This document shows, one piece after another, positions 10,272 to 18,324 of a stretch of DNA of 64,000 nt. The DNA is from Allomuricauda sp. TY007 (GTDB lineage Bacteria > Bacteroidota > Bacteroidia > Flavobacteriales > Flavobacteriaceae). The position numbers and the translations under genes are program-made. Every line of letters starts with the position of its first letter. The first letter of the stretch is position 1. The stretch lies in contig NZ_WUEG01000010.1 in assembly GCF_010468565.1 (NCBI RefSeq), positions 62,001-126,000 of the forward strand, read 5' to 3'. The notes beneath the pieces are model-generated. The model had not been told where the DNA came from and ran no database searches. It worked only from the letters and a program-made list of their open reading frames with translations.

Positions 10272-11093
10272 ATGAAAAAAATATTGGTACCTGTCGATTT
10301 TTCCAAACATTCCGAATACGCCCTAGAAGTAGCTTCAAAAATTGCAAAACAGCATGGAGCTGGCATTGTGTTGCTTCATATGATCGGTGTGTCAGATTCT
10401 GTTTTGGCCAATTCTGAAATAGCGGAGGAAGCCGAGGCCAAATATTATCTAAATCAGGCCAAAGAAAAAATCAAGCAGTATACGGAAAAAGAGTATATGA
10501 AAGAGATTTCTTTAGAAGCAATTATCCAAAATTATAAAGATTTTGAGGAGGTAGGCATTGTAGCTGGGGAGAAAAATTGTGATTTGATCGTAATGGGCTC
10601 GCACGGAACAAGTGGTTTTAGTGAACTGTTCGTTGGCTCCAATACAGAAAAGGTGGTTCGCACCGCGGATGTCCCCGTAATTGTAATCAAAGATCAGCAC
10701 GAAGATTTTACAATAAAAAGAATAGTAATGGCCAGTGATTTAGCCAAGGAAAACATTTCGGTTTACAAGAAAGCAGATGCATTTGCCAAATTATACAAGG
10801 CCAGTTTGGAAGTCGTATATATCAATACCACCGGGGCAAACTTTATAGGGTACGATATCGTGGAGAAAAGAATGGAAGCCTTCAAAAAAGAGTTGGGCAA
10901 TGATGTTCAAATCAATTTTTACAGCCACCCAAGTTTAGAACGGGGAATCTTTAAATATTGTAATGAGAAGGGTGCCGATCTATTGGTCATTCCAACCCAT
11001 GGAAGAAAGGGTTTGGCCCATTTTGTAGTGGGAAGTTTAGCGGAAAATGTATCCAACCATGCCAAATTACCTGTAATGACCATTAAACTATAA
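10272..11093 (+). CDS. Universal stress protein, tandem UspA domains
   Basis: 273 residues with two UspA domains (about 1-145 and 150-273). The first has the ATP-binding signature G-2x-G-9x-G-S (MGSHGTSGFSELFVGSN). The second has THGRKGLAHFVVGS, where the first glycine is replaced by proline-threonine, so it may bind nucleotide less well. The frame is open upstream to 10170, but the ATG at 10272 (MKKILVPVDFSKHSEYALE) matches the usual UspA start and lies downstream of the predicted promoter. First of five usp genes in the cluster. Confidence 0.9.
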   Translation: MKKILVPVDFSKHSEYALEVASKIAKQHGAGIVLLHMIGVSDSVLANSEIAEEAEAKYYLNQAKEKIKQYTEKEYMKEISLEAIIQNYKDFEEVGIVAGEKNCDLIVMGSHGTSGFSELFVGSNTEKVVRTADVPVIVIKDQHEDFTIKRIVMASDLAKENISVYKKADAFAKLYKASLEVVYINTTGANFIGYDIVEKRMEAFKKELGNDVQINFYSHPSLERGIFKYCNEKGADLLVIPTHGRKGLAHFVVGSLAENVSNHAKLPVMTIKL

Positions 11094-11501
11094 TCAATTG
11101 TTGAAGAGCAATTGCAAACGCCCCAATAAAATGAGTTCCGCTTTATTGCTCCCCGAAAAAGAAGCGGTAATGGCCCTTGATGTGGACATGGCCAGATTTT
11201 TGATCTGGGGAGTAAACAGAACCTTGTTGTCTGTATAGAACGCTTCAAATTCTTCATAAATTTCTTCACTGTCCTTTTCATATTCCAATAGCCAATCAAA
11301 AACGGACACTATCTGGAAAGCGGCATCCGTACCATATTCATCCTCAATATCATCGACCTCTAACCAGTAATCACGAACCACTTCGTTGAGCTTTTCCACT
11401 TCTTGCATATGAATGCTGTGATCAGCCATGGCCATGGCATAGAACAATTTTCCCAAGCTTTGGTAAAGTTCGTTTCCGAACTTTTTTTTAGATTCCAACA
11501 T
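11094..11501 (-). CDS. TerB-like helical protein
   Basis: 135-residue, all-helical acidic protein. The segment LGKLFYAMAMADHSIHMQEVEKL resembles the first repeat of TerB-fold proteins (A-x-A-D-G/H-x-hydrophobic-x-x-x-E), which bind metals or membranes in stress responses; the rest is less clear. It ends 1 bp from the convergent usp stop. On its own strand a -7 element TATATTTA (11534 to 11527) sits exactly 29.5 bp from the centre of the box at 11558-11569, so it looks like a member of the local regulon. The family call is tentative. Confidence 0.6.
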   Translation of the reverse strand: MLESKKKFGNELYQSLGKLFYAMAMADHSIHMQEVEKLNEVVRDYWLEVDDIEDEYGTDAAFQIVSVFDWLLEYEKDSEEIYEEFEAFYTDNKVLFTPQIKNLAMSTSRAITASFSGSNKAELILLGRLQLLFNN

Positions 11502-11557
11502 TTTCTTAAATTTAGTTGTAAAAGTTTAAATATAGTCATGTTAAAGCTTTCCCCTCA

Positions 11558-11569
11558 TGACTAAAATCA
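11558..11569. promoter_or_regulatory. Shared CRP/FNR-type box between TerB-like gene and kinase gene
   Basis: TGACTAAAATCA, centre 11563.5. On the minus strand TATATTTA begins 29.5 bp away and serves the TerB-like gene. On the plus strand AGTATTTG (11593-11600) is at the same distance but is a poorer -7 element. The 8-bp inverted repeat TAGTCATG/CATGACTA (11533-11540 and 11556-11563) overlaps it. Confidence 0.65.
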
Positions 11570-11587
11570 GTAAATTCATTTTTTGTT

Positions 11588-13117
11588 TTGGAAGTATTTG
11601 AAAAAAGTAATGTGCTACGTATGCTATCCGAGGTAATCTCGGAAGGCATCCTTGTTGTTGATGAACAACAAATGATTACTGCCAGCAACACTACCACCGA
11701 TAAAATGTTCGGTTATCCCGAGGGTGAACTTGTCGGTAAACCGTTACAATTATTACTTCCGGATAAAATAAGGAACCACCATACTGGATTGGCCAATAAT
11801 TTTATGACAGAGGGCAAGGCCAGACAGATGGGAAAAGGCAAGGATTTGGTGGGGAGGCGTAAGGATCGTAGTGAATTTCCTTTGGAAATAAGTCTAAATC
11901 CGTTCCAACTGCGCCAAAAAAAATATGTTTTGGCCCTGATCATGGATATTACCGAGCAAAAGAAAGCTAAAGAGGCGATGGACCATTGGTTCCGAATCTT
12001 TGATGAGTCCCTTAACGAAATTTATGTTTTTGATGCAGAATCATTTGTCTTTATCAATGTAAACCGAGGTGCCCAACACAATTTAGGGTATAGTATGGAA
12101 GAGCTGGGCCAAATGTCGGTGATGGACATTAAACCAGCACTTACCGAAGAGGTATTTCGTAGGCTGGTATCCCCCTTGCTATCAAAAAGGAAAGAAAAAG
12201 TAATTTTTGAAACGATCCACAAACGAAAAGATGGTTCCACTTATCCAGTTGAGGTACACCTACAATTATCATTATTGGGCAAACAAGAAGTATGCGTGGC
12301 CATTGTACTGGATATTACCGAAAGAAAAAACTATACCCAACAACTGGAGAACAAGGTAGAGGAGCGTACACAGCAGTTAAAACAGGCACTCCAAGCAGAG
12401 AAAAAACTGAATGAGCTGAAAACGAAGTTTCTTTCCTTGGTCTCGCACGAGTTTAAAACTCCGCTCAGCAGTATCCTAACTTCTACCTCACTCTTGTCCA
12501 AATATATCGAAACCGAACAGCAGGACAAAAGGGACAAGCACATTGGCACCATCAAATCCAAGGTAAAGTATTTGGACAATATCCTTACGGACTTTTTGTC
12601 CATAGAGCGTTTGGACCTTGGAAAGGTCAACTATTCCATGTCCCCTTTCCCTTTGAGTAAATTGATCAATGAAGTGGTCTACGATTCCAACATGCTCCTA
12701 AAGGAAGGGCAGCGAATTCAATATCCCGAGAACATTGATGGGATTGAAGTGGAATTTGACGAAAAAATCTTGGGATTGGCCCTTTCAAACCTTGTGCACA
12801 ATGCCATAAAATATTCACCGGAAGATTCGACTATTGAGCTTGTGGTATCAAAAGAAAATGGACATCTTTATATTGATATTGTCGACCAAGGTTTGGGAAT
12901 ACCTTTGGAAGACCAACCCTTTATCTTTGATAGATATTATAGGGCCAGCAATGTGCTCACCGTACAAGGAACCGGCATTGGCCTCAATATTGTAAGGCAG
13001 CACCTGCACAACCTCAACGCCAATGTAACTTTTAAAAGCGAATTGGGCAGAGGTTCCACATTTACATTGTACATACCCATAAATAACAAGGAAAATGAAA
13101 AAAATATTACTGGTTGA
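11588..13117 (+). CDS. PAS-PAS sensor histidine kinase
   Basis: 509 residues without obvious TM segments, so a cytoplasmic sensor. PAS1 is at about 10-125, PAS2 at about 130-248, a coiled coil at 250-280, the HisKA phospho-acceptor His287 in SLVSHEFKTPLSS, and a HATPase domain with N (NLVHNAIKYS), G1 (DQGLGIP) and G2 (GTGIGL) boxes. PAS1 resembles the FixL heme PAS (GRRKDRSEFPLEISL), but by hand alignment the heme-ligand His position is Arg79, so heme binding is doubtful. The start used is TTG 11588; ATG 11621 is an alternative. It overlaps the next gene, a receiver-CRP regulator, by 23 bp. Confidence 0.9.
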   Translation: MEVFEKSNVLRMLSEVISEGILVVDEQQMITASNTTTDKMFGYPEGELVGKPLQLLLPDKIRNHHTGLANNFMTEGKARQMGKGKDLVGRRKDRSEFPLEISLNPFQLRQKKYVLALIMDITEQKKAKEAMDHWFRIFDESLNEIYVFDAESFVFINVNRGAQHNLGYSMEELGQMSVMDIKPALTEEVFRRLVSPLLSKRKEKVIFETIHKRKDGSTYPVEVHLQLSLLGKQEVCVAIVLDITERKNYTQQLENKVEERTQQLKQALQAEKKLNELKTKFLSLVSHEFKTPLSSILTSTSLLSKYIETEQQDKRDKHIGTIKSKVKYLDNILTDFLSIERLDLGKVNYSMSPFPLSKLINEVVYDSNMLLKEGQRIQYPENIDGIEVEFDEKILGLALSNLVHNAIKYSPEDSTIELVVSKENGHLYIDIVDQGLGIPLEDQPFIFDRYYRASNVLTVQGTGIGLNIVRQHLHNLNANVTFKSELGRGSTFTLYIPINNKENEKNITG

Positions 13118-14144
13118 GGATGACACCTCGCTACGGGAAAATGTAGCTGAACTGTTGGAATTGTCCGGTTTTAAAGTGTGTTCGGCATCAAATGGAAAAA
13201 TAGCGGTGGATAAGGCTATTAAAGAACAACCAGATTTGGTTTTATGTGATATTATGATGCCGGAGATGGACGGTTATGAAGTTTTGGAACAACTTTCATC
13301 AATTGAGACTACCCGTTACATTCCCTTCATCTTTGTTTCCGCCAAAACCGAGAAGCAAGATGTTAGAAGGGGCATGAACCTTGGGGCTGATGATTACTTG
13401 ACCAAACCTTTTGAAGAGGAAGAACTTTTGTCTGCCATTCAATGCAGGTTGGAAAAAGCCAAAGAAATGGGAGCCGCTCTGGCAGAATACCCCAAAACAA
13501 CATCGGAGGAACAGGAAATTAGATCTTTGAACGAGCTGAAGAACTTTTTTGATGACCATGGCCAAATTTTTTCCTTTAAAAAAGATGAAACAATTTATTC
13601 CAAAGGCGATCACTCCAACATGGTGTACCTAATTTTAAAAGGGGTTGTAAAAAGTTGTGGATTGGACGAAGAAGGAAAAGAACTGATTACATCGGTGTAC
13701 TCCGAAGACGATTTTTTAGGATTCACCTCTTTGACGGACCACTTGCCATATCAGGAATACGCATTGGCAATGGAAGAAGTGGAATTGGCCGGAATATCCA
13801 AAGAAAAAGTGAAGGGCATTTTGGAAGACAACAAAAGTGTTTCCCTAGAACTTATGGATGTTATAACAGGTGATTTGGCAAACATTAAAAACCAGTTGTT
13901 GCAAATGGCCTATAGCTCCGTAAGAAAAAAAACGGCCCAGACCCTTTTAATGTTCAGCAGGGCCATTAATAAAGATAAGCAGGAACCCTTAAAAATATCC
14001 CGAAGCGACTTGGCCGGGGTGGCCGGTATTGCAACGGAAAGCCTCATCAGAACCTTGTCGGATTTTAAACACGAAGGCCTTATCACCATAGAAAACAGAA
14101 GCATTATGGTGCTGGATAAGCAAGCATTGCAGAGCGTGAATTAA
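13095..14144 (+). CDS. Response regulator: receiver domain fused to CRP/FNR-type regulator
   Basis: 349 residues. Receiver domain at 1-125 with acidic pocket Glu8-Asp9-Asp10, phospho-acceptor Asp52 (VLCDIMMPEMDGYE), Ser82 and Lys104. A cyclic-nucleotide-binding-fold domain at about 145-260 (FSFKKDETIYSKGDHSNMVY) and a Crp-type helix-turn-helix at about 275-345. In the recognition helix (ATESLIRTLSDFKHEGLI) Glu315 and Arg319 match the CRP/FNR residues that read TGA/TCA half sites. No FNR-type cysteine cluster is seen, so control should come from phosphorylation by the overlapping kinase. TGA(T/C)-N4-(A/G)TCA boxes flank it on both sides, making it the likely local regulator. Confidence 0.92.
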   Translation: MKKILLVEDDTSLRENVAELLELSGFKVCSASNGKIAVDKAIKEQPDLVLCDIMMPEMDGYEVLEQLSSIETTRYIPFIFVSAKTEKQDVRRGMNLGADDYLTKPFEEEELLSAIQCRLEKAKEMGAALAEYPKTTSEEQEIRSLNELKNFFDDHGQIFSFKKDETIYSKGDHSNMVYLILKGVVKSCGLDEEGKELITSVYSEDDFLGFTSLTDHLPYQEYALAMEEVELAGISKEKVKGILEDNKSVSLELMDVITGDLANIKNQLLQMAYSSVRKKTAQTLLMFSRAINKDKQEPLKISRSDLAGVAGIATESLIRTLSDFKHEGLITIENRSIMVLDKQALQSVN

Positions 14145-14152
14145 AAAAATAC

Positions 14153-14232
14153 GTGTCATAAATAGTTTAAGTGATATTTATCATTCCTTTTTTTTCTGCG
14201 AATGATAAACTTGTGCCCATAATTTATGACAC
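14153..14232. repeat. Nested inverted repeats spanning the usp promoter
   Basis: Outer arms GTGTCATAAAT (14153-14163) and ATTTATGACAC (14222-14232) are perfect 11-bp inverted repeats, the second ending directly before the ATG at 14233. Inner arms TTTATCATT (14177-14185) and AATGATAAA (14201-14209) are a perfect 9-bp pair that covers half of the CRP-type box and the -7 element. They could be operators or a foldback structure; the sequence does not decide. Confidence 0.7.
14172..14183 (+). promoter_or_regulatory. CRP/FNR-type box before usp gene 14233 (TGAT-N4-ATCA)
   Basis: TGATATTTATCA, a perfect half-site pair, centre 14177.5. The -7 element TAAACTTG begins at 14206, 28.5 bp downstream of the centre. 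It is 28 bp after the stop of the receiver-CRP gene. Confidence 0.7.
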
Positions 14233-15069
14233 ATGAAAAATGTTCTTGTTCCAACAGATTTTTCCGAGAACTCCATTCAGGCATTAAGGTATGCCCAGGT
14301 ACTGTTCAGTTCCCTGGAATGCAATTTTTATTTGCTCTATGTCGGTACGTTGTTGGATACAAAGATAGATGCCGAGTCCTTTCAGGAATCAGATGGGGAG
14401 CCCACAGAAAACACAAAGAAAAAATTATTGGACTTGGTTAAGGAATGCAGGAAGCATAGCATCGAGGCAAACCACTTTTTTTTTGCATTGCATGAGTATG
14501 GTTTTTTTACTTCTACCATCAAAAAACACATAGCGGAGCAAAACATTGACCTGATTGTAATGGGAACCAAGGGGGCTTCGGGAATCAAAGAGAAAATATT
14601 GGGAAGCAATGCTGGTGATGTTATTACCAAAGTGCAGTGCAACACCCTTATTGTTCCTGACCAAGTTAAACTGTCCAAACCCAGGGAAATAGCTTTTCCC
14701 ACAGATTTCAATATTTTTTATTCCTTACGTATTTTACACCCAATGGAAGAAATGGTGGAATTGGGAAAATCCAAGCTTAGGGTCATGAATGCCTTAAAGG
14801 AAGGGGACAGTCTAAATAAAGAGCAAGAGAAGAATAAGGAGCACCTTTTGGATTTTCTAGAGGATACATTACCTGAAGCGTACAGTATGCATACCATTAC
14901 AAACCAAAAGGTTAAGCCGGCCATACAGTGTTTTATGGAGAGCCGTGAGATCGATATGATCGTGATGGTGGCCAAAAACCTAAACTTTATCCAGCAAATC
15001 CTCTTTGATTCCATTGTGGAGCAAATAAGTTTCCATACAAAAGTTCCATTCTTCGTGATCCACGAATAA
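14233..15069 (+). CDS. Universal stress protein, tandem UspA domains
   Basis: 278 residues, two UspA domains. The first carries an intact ATP-binding signature (MGTKGASGIKEKILGSN); the second is degenerate, as is common in tandem Usps. It starts MKNVLVPTDFSENSIQALRY. It lies directly downstream of the receiver-CRP gene behind its own box-containing promoter. Role is inferred as stress survival; no enzymatic activity is implied. Confidence 0.88.
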   Translation: MKNVLVPTDFSENSIQALRYAQVLFSSLECNFYLLYVGTLLDTKIDAESFQESDGEPTENTKKKLLDLVKECRKHSIEANHFFFALHEYGFFTSTIKKHIAEQNIDLIVMGTKGASGIKEKILGSNAGDVITKVQCNTLIVPDQVKLSKPREIAFPTDFNIFYSLRILHPMEEMVELGKSKLRVMNALKEGDSLNKEQEKNKEHLLDFLEDTLPEAYSMHTITNQKVKPAIQCFMESREIDMIVMVAKNLNFIQQILFDSIVEQISFHTKVPFFVIHE

Positions 15070-15145
15070 GCACTGTTTTTAACTGTTCTTGAATTCCTTG
15101 GGGAGTTAAGAACCTATTTTATAGCTTTAAAATGGTGTGGGTATG

Positions 15146-15157
15146 TGATGTAAATCA
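15146..15157 (+). promoter_or_regulatory. CRP/FNR-type box before usp gene 15221 (TGAT-N4-ATCA)
   Basis: TGATGTAAATCA, centre 15151.5. A perfect -7 element, TAGCTTTG, occupies 15181-15188, starting 29.5 bp downstream of the centre. This is the best-matched promoter of the set. Confidence 0.75.
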
Positions 15158-15220
15158 TAGTATTTGACCAACACCATAATTAGCTTTGTTAACAGCAGTA
15201 GGTTTTTAAATAATGGAATT

Positions 15221-16063
15221 ATGATCAAAGTAGTATTGCCCACCGATTTTTCCGAAAATGCATTCCATGCCATTTCACACGCGGTGAAATTATTGGAGAA
15301 TTCCACCTGTACATTTTATTTGGTACATACTTATACCCCGGCCATTTATAGGGTTGACTATACACTGGGCAGCCCTGGGCAATTGGGCCTGCCCGATGAT
15401 GAAAGATATAGGGCGGAGGAAGCCTTGGAAAACACCAGAGAGAGAACCCAAGCCCAGTTCAATGTATCAAAACATACTTTTGTTACCCATACGGCCTTTA
15501 ATTCGTTGACGGACGAGATTACATCTATTTCCCAAAAAGAAAATATAGATTTTATTGTGATGGGGACACAAGGAGCAACCGGTGCCAAGGAAATTCTTTT
15601 TGGTTCCAACACGGTACATGTAATCCAAAAATCGGACATTCCAATTTTGGCCGTTCCTTCTAGTTTTGAATATGAACCCCCACGTAATATTCTGTTCCCC
15701 ACCGACTATGAAGTGGATTATAAAAAAGTCAATCTGGATTTTCTGCTCAAATTTTCAAGACTATGGCACTCCAAACTGCACATAATGCACGTAACTGCTC
15801 CAGAAGGGCTTAATATTGATCAGACAGACCATAAAACCTATCTGCAAGGTAAATTACTGGAACATAACCATAAGTTTTACGATTTACCGGACCAAGAATT
15901 GATAGAGGCCATTAATGGGTTTCAACAAGAAACCCCGGTGGAAATGCTCGCTATGGTAAAAAACAAACATACGTTCTTGGAACGCCTGTTTGTAGAACCG
16001 ATAATCAAAAATATAGGTTTTCACAGCAAGGTTCCTTTTTTAGTACTTCCCATCAACCCATAA
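15221..16063 (+). CDS. Universal stress protein, tandem UspA domains
   Basis: 280 residues. The first UspA domain has the full ATP-binding signature (MGTQGATGAKEILFGSN); the second domain begins near NILFPTDYEVDYKK and lacks it. The frame is open from 15164 (GTG), but ATG 15221 gives the standard MIKVVLPTDFSEN start and lies after the predicted promoter (-7 at 15181-15188). The next usp gene follows after 15 bp, so the two are co-transcribed. Confidence 0.88.
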   Translation: MIKVVLPTDFSENAFHAISHAVKLLENSTCTFYLVHTYTPAIYRVDYTLGSPGQLGLPDDERYRAEEALENTRERTQAQFNVSKHTFVTHTAFNSLTDEITSISQKENIDFIVMGTQGATGAKEILFGSNTVHVIQKSDIPILAVPSSFEYEPPRNILFPTDYEVDYKKVNLDFLLKFSRLWHSKLHIMHVTAPEGLNIDQTDHKTYLQGKLLEHNHKFYDLPDQELIEAINGFQQETPVEMLAMVKNKHTFLERLFVEPIIKNIGFHSKVPFLVLPINP

Positions 16064-16078
16064 GTAAAAAACAAAGCC

Positions 16079-16888
16079 ATGTTACAGATTTTAGTGTCCA
16101 CCGATTTTTCCAACAATTCCTATAATGCATTGTACTATGCAGCACAGTTGTTCAAGGGCAAGGAATGCATATTTCATATTGTAAATGTGTGCAGTAGCGA
16201 GAATGATCCAGATATGGAAAAAGCGAAACTGGATTCAAGCCAAGGGTTGGACGCCTTGGTACACCGTTTGGTCCGAGATGTGGGAGAGAACAAAAGACAC
16301 AGCTTTAAAAAAGTTTCACTTTGCTCCGATATGACCAAGGGAGTTGCTGAATATGCCAAATCGAACAAGGTGGACCTTACCGTTATCGGAAATAAGGAAC
16401 AAGAAGAGATAAAACATATATTGTTCGGGAACAATGCCATGCAACTGGTAAGGGAAATAACTAGTTGTCCTGTGTTGATCGTTCCTTTGGAGATTGATTT
16501 TAAAAAAGTCAATAAAATCGCATTTACATCCAATTACGCGAGACCAATTGCAGAAAAGAACATTAAAACCCTCCAATTTTTTAGTGGTTTAACAAATAGT
16601 GCAATTGTCCCCATGATCATTGAGGAAAATAAAGATAATCGAACGGCCAAGAAAAATAAGACCGATTTTCTCAGTGCCATTTCCGAAAACAGCTCCAAAG
16701 AAGTTGCTTTACCCGTATTTGATGGTAAGGCGAACACCATTTTGGAATTCGTGGATCTCTGGGGTATAGATATACTCTGTATGGTGTATTACCCACATCA
16801 CTTTTTCTTGGAGTTTATTGGAAAAGGCATCATTAAAGAGCTCAATACAAAATTGAAGGTACCCTTTTTGATCCTGCCGAACAGTTGA
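16079..16888 (+). CDS. Universal stress protein with degenerate nucleotide site
   Basis: 269 residues, two UspA-like domains (MLQILVSTDFSNNSYNALYY start). Unlike its neighbours the ATP signature is broken: IGNKEQEEIKHILFGNN has lost the second glycine, so ATP binding is unlikely. It follows the previous usp gene by 15 bp without its own box. The stop overlaps the box used by the next usp gene. Confidence 0.83.
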   Translation: MLQILVSTDFSNNSYNALYYAAQLFKGKECIFHIVNVCSSENDPDMEKAKLDSSQGLDALVHRLVRDVGENKRHSFKKVSLCSDMTKGVAEYAKSNKVDLTVIGNKEQEEIKHILFGNNAMQLVREITSCPVLIVPLEIDFKKVNKIAFTSNYARPIAEKNIKTLQFFSGLTNSAIVPMIIEENKDNRTAKKNKTDFLSAISENSSKEVALPVFDGKANTILEFVDLWGIDILCMVYYPHHFFLEFIGKGIIKELNTKLKVPFLILPNS

Positions 16889-16897
16889 CCAATATCA
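16886..16897 (+). promoter_or_regulatory. CRP/FNR-type box before usp gene 16947 (TGAC-N4-ATCA)
   Basis: TGACCAATATCA, centre 16891.5; it includes the TGA stop codon of the preceding gene. The -7-like TAATTTTC starts at 16921, 29.5 bp downstream of the centre. Confidence 0.65.
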
Positions 16898-16946
16898 TGG
16901 TACAAGATTTTGAGGTATTGTAATTTTCGTTAAAACAAAAACCATT

Positions 16947-17798
16947 ATGAACAAGAGAGTTTTGTTGCCCACGGACTATTCCAAAAATGCATTGAATGCC
17001 ATTAGGTACGCAATGGAGCTATACAGTAATGTGCGATGCGATTTTTATATACTCAATGCCTTTCATATTTCAGGTTATACTTTGGACAGTATGAGAGTTC
17101 CCGAAATAGGGGAACCTTATTATGAAGCGGCAAAAAAAGAGTCCGAAGAAGGCATGGAACGATTGATGCAAATTATAAAGCTGCACCCTCAAAATAATAA
17201 GCACCAATTCCATACCATTACAACCTTCAATAGCTTAAGCGAGGCCATTAAAATTGTAATCGACAAAAAGGACATTGATATTATTGTAATGGGCACCAAA
17301 GGGATTACCGAATCCAAAGCCCGCATATTTGGTACCAATACCGTAAATGTGATGGAGCAGATACGAGAATGCCCCGTTATTGCGGTACCCAACGATTATA
17401 TGTTCCAAATACCAAAGGAGATTGTTTTTCCCACAGATTACAAAACCCCTTTTAAGAGAAAAGAAATAGGGGACTTAATAGAGATAGCCAAATTGCACGA
17501 TGCAAAGATCAATGTGGTACACATAGATAAGGACAAGGATGGAAAACTCAGCCGAAAAGAAGAGGTGAACAAGGAATTGTTACAAGAAATTTTACAGGGT
17601 ACAGATTATGAAATGTATTTTTTGCCCGCAAATAAGATCAGTGATGGCATCAACAAGTTTATAGAGGAGAACAATTGCGACATGGTAACCTTTTTGAACA
17701 GAAAGCATTTGTTCTTTGGAAGTATCCTTTCAAACCCCTTGGTGAAAAAGATAGGGTTTGACCCCCAGGTGCCCATTTTGGAATTGAATGATAACTAA
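16947..17798 (+). CDS. Universal stress protein, tandem UspA domains
   Basis: 283 residues. First domain with intact signature (MGTKGITESKARIFGTN); second domain begins at EIVFPTDYKTPFKRKE and is degenerate. It has its own box-containing promoter. A small gene of unknown function follows after 14 bp and is probably in the same transcript. Confidence 0.88.
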   Translation: MNKRVLLPTDYSKNALNAIRYAMELYSNVRCDFYILNAFHISGYTLDSMRVPEIGEPYYEAAKKESEEGMERLMQIIKLHPQNNKHQFHTITTFNSLSEAIKIVIDKKDIDIIVMGTKGITESKARIFGTNTVNVMEQIRECPVIAVPNDYMFQIPKEIVFPTDYKTPFKRKEIGDLIEIAKLHDAKINVVHIDKDKDGKLSRKEEVNKELLQEILQGTDYEMYFLPANKISDGINKFIEENNCDMVTFLNRKHLFFGSILSNPLVKKIGFDPQVPILELNDN

Positions 17799-17812
17799 AA
17801 AAAGATGAGTTT

Positions 17813-18241
17813 ATGAAGCAAATAGGAATATGGTTGGACAAATTAGAAGCCAACGGAGTAATATTGGAGAATGGAAAGGAAAGTCATTTTAACATTCCTT
17901 CGGAACTGGAATTTTTTAACCCCAAGGGAGGGTCACGATCCAAAACCAGATGGGGCCCGCAAGATGTGGTTCAGGACAGCAAATATCTTGAGAGGGAAAA
18001 ACACCAATTGAAAAATTATTTTGAAGAGATAGCCGAACAGATTTCCGATGCGGATCAAATAGCCATTTTTGGACCGGCCGAGGCCCCGGAAAGATTTGTT
18101 GAGTCCCTAAAAGACAACCATCCAAAATTAGCCGCGAAGATAAAGGCCACAAAAACGGTGGATAGCATGACTAAGAACCAGTTCAAAGCATTGGTGAAAC
18201 AATCTTTTGGAATGGATGACCGGTATCCGGATGCCACTTAA
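17813..18241 (+). CDS. Unrecognised 142-residue protein, possibly eRF1/host-attachment-like
   Basis: Soluble protein without signal peptide. It opens with MKQIGIWLDKLEANGVILEN, and the middle (QISDADQIAIFGPAEAPERFVESL ending in a DNHPKLAAKIKATKTVD tail) recalls the bacterial eRF1-like/host-attachment fold, where a strand-loop-helix GPxxAKxxL follows an acidic helix. I do not regard the family as established. It follows the fifth usp gene by 14 bp, suggesting a stress role, perhaps on ribosomes. Confidence 0.6.
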   Translation: MKQIGIWLDKLEANGVILENGKESHFNIPSELEFFNPKGGSRSKTRWGPQDVVQDSKYLEREKHQLKNYFEEIAEQISDADQIAIFGPAEAPERFVESLKDNHPKLAAKIKATKTVDSMTKNQFKALVKQSFGMDDRYPDAT

Positions 18242-18254
18242 AAAATCATTAATA

Positions 18255-18266
18255 TGATTTAGATCA
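18255..18266 (+). promoter_or_regulatory. CRP/FNR-type box before gene 18325 (TGAT-N4-ATCA)
   Basis: TGATTTAGATCA, centre 18260.5. A weak -7-like TACATTCA starts at 18290, exactly 29.5 bp downstream of the centre. Confidence 0.65.
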
Positions 18267-18324
18267 TTTCACAATAACCGACCAAACCTTACATTCAATA
18301 GCAATTTAATAAAGTGCCACAATA

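Noticed and set aside
11588..11980. Heme-binding FixL-type PAS domain in the kinase
   Set aside because: Overall PAS similarity is clear but the heme His position appears to be Arg79, so I do not claim oxygen sensing by heme.
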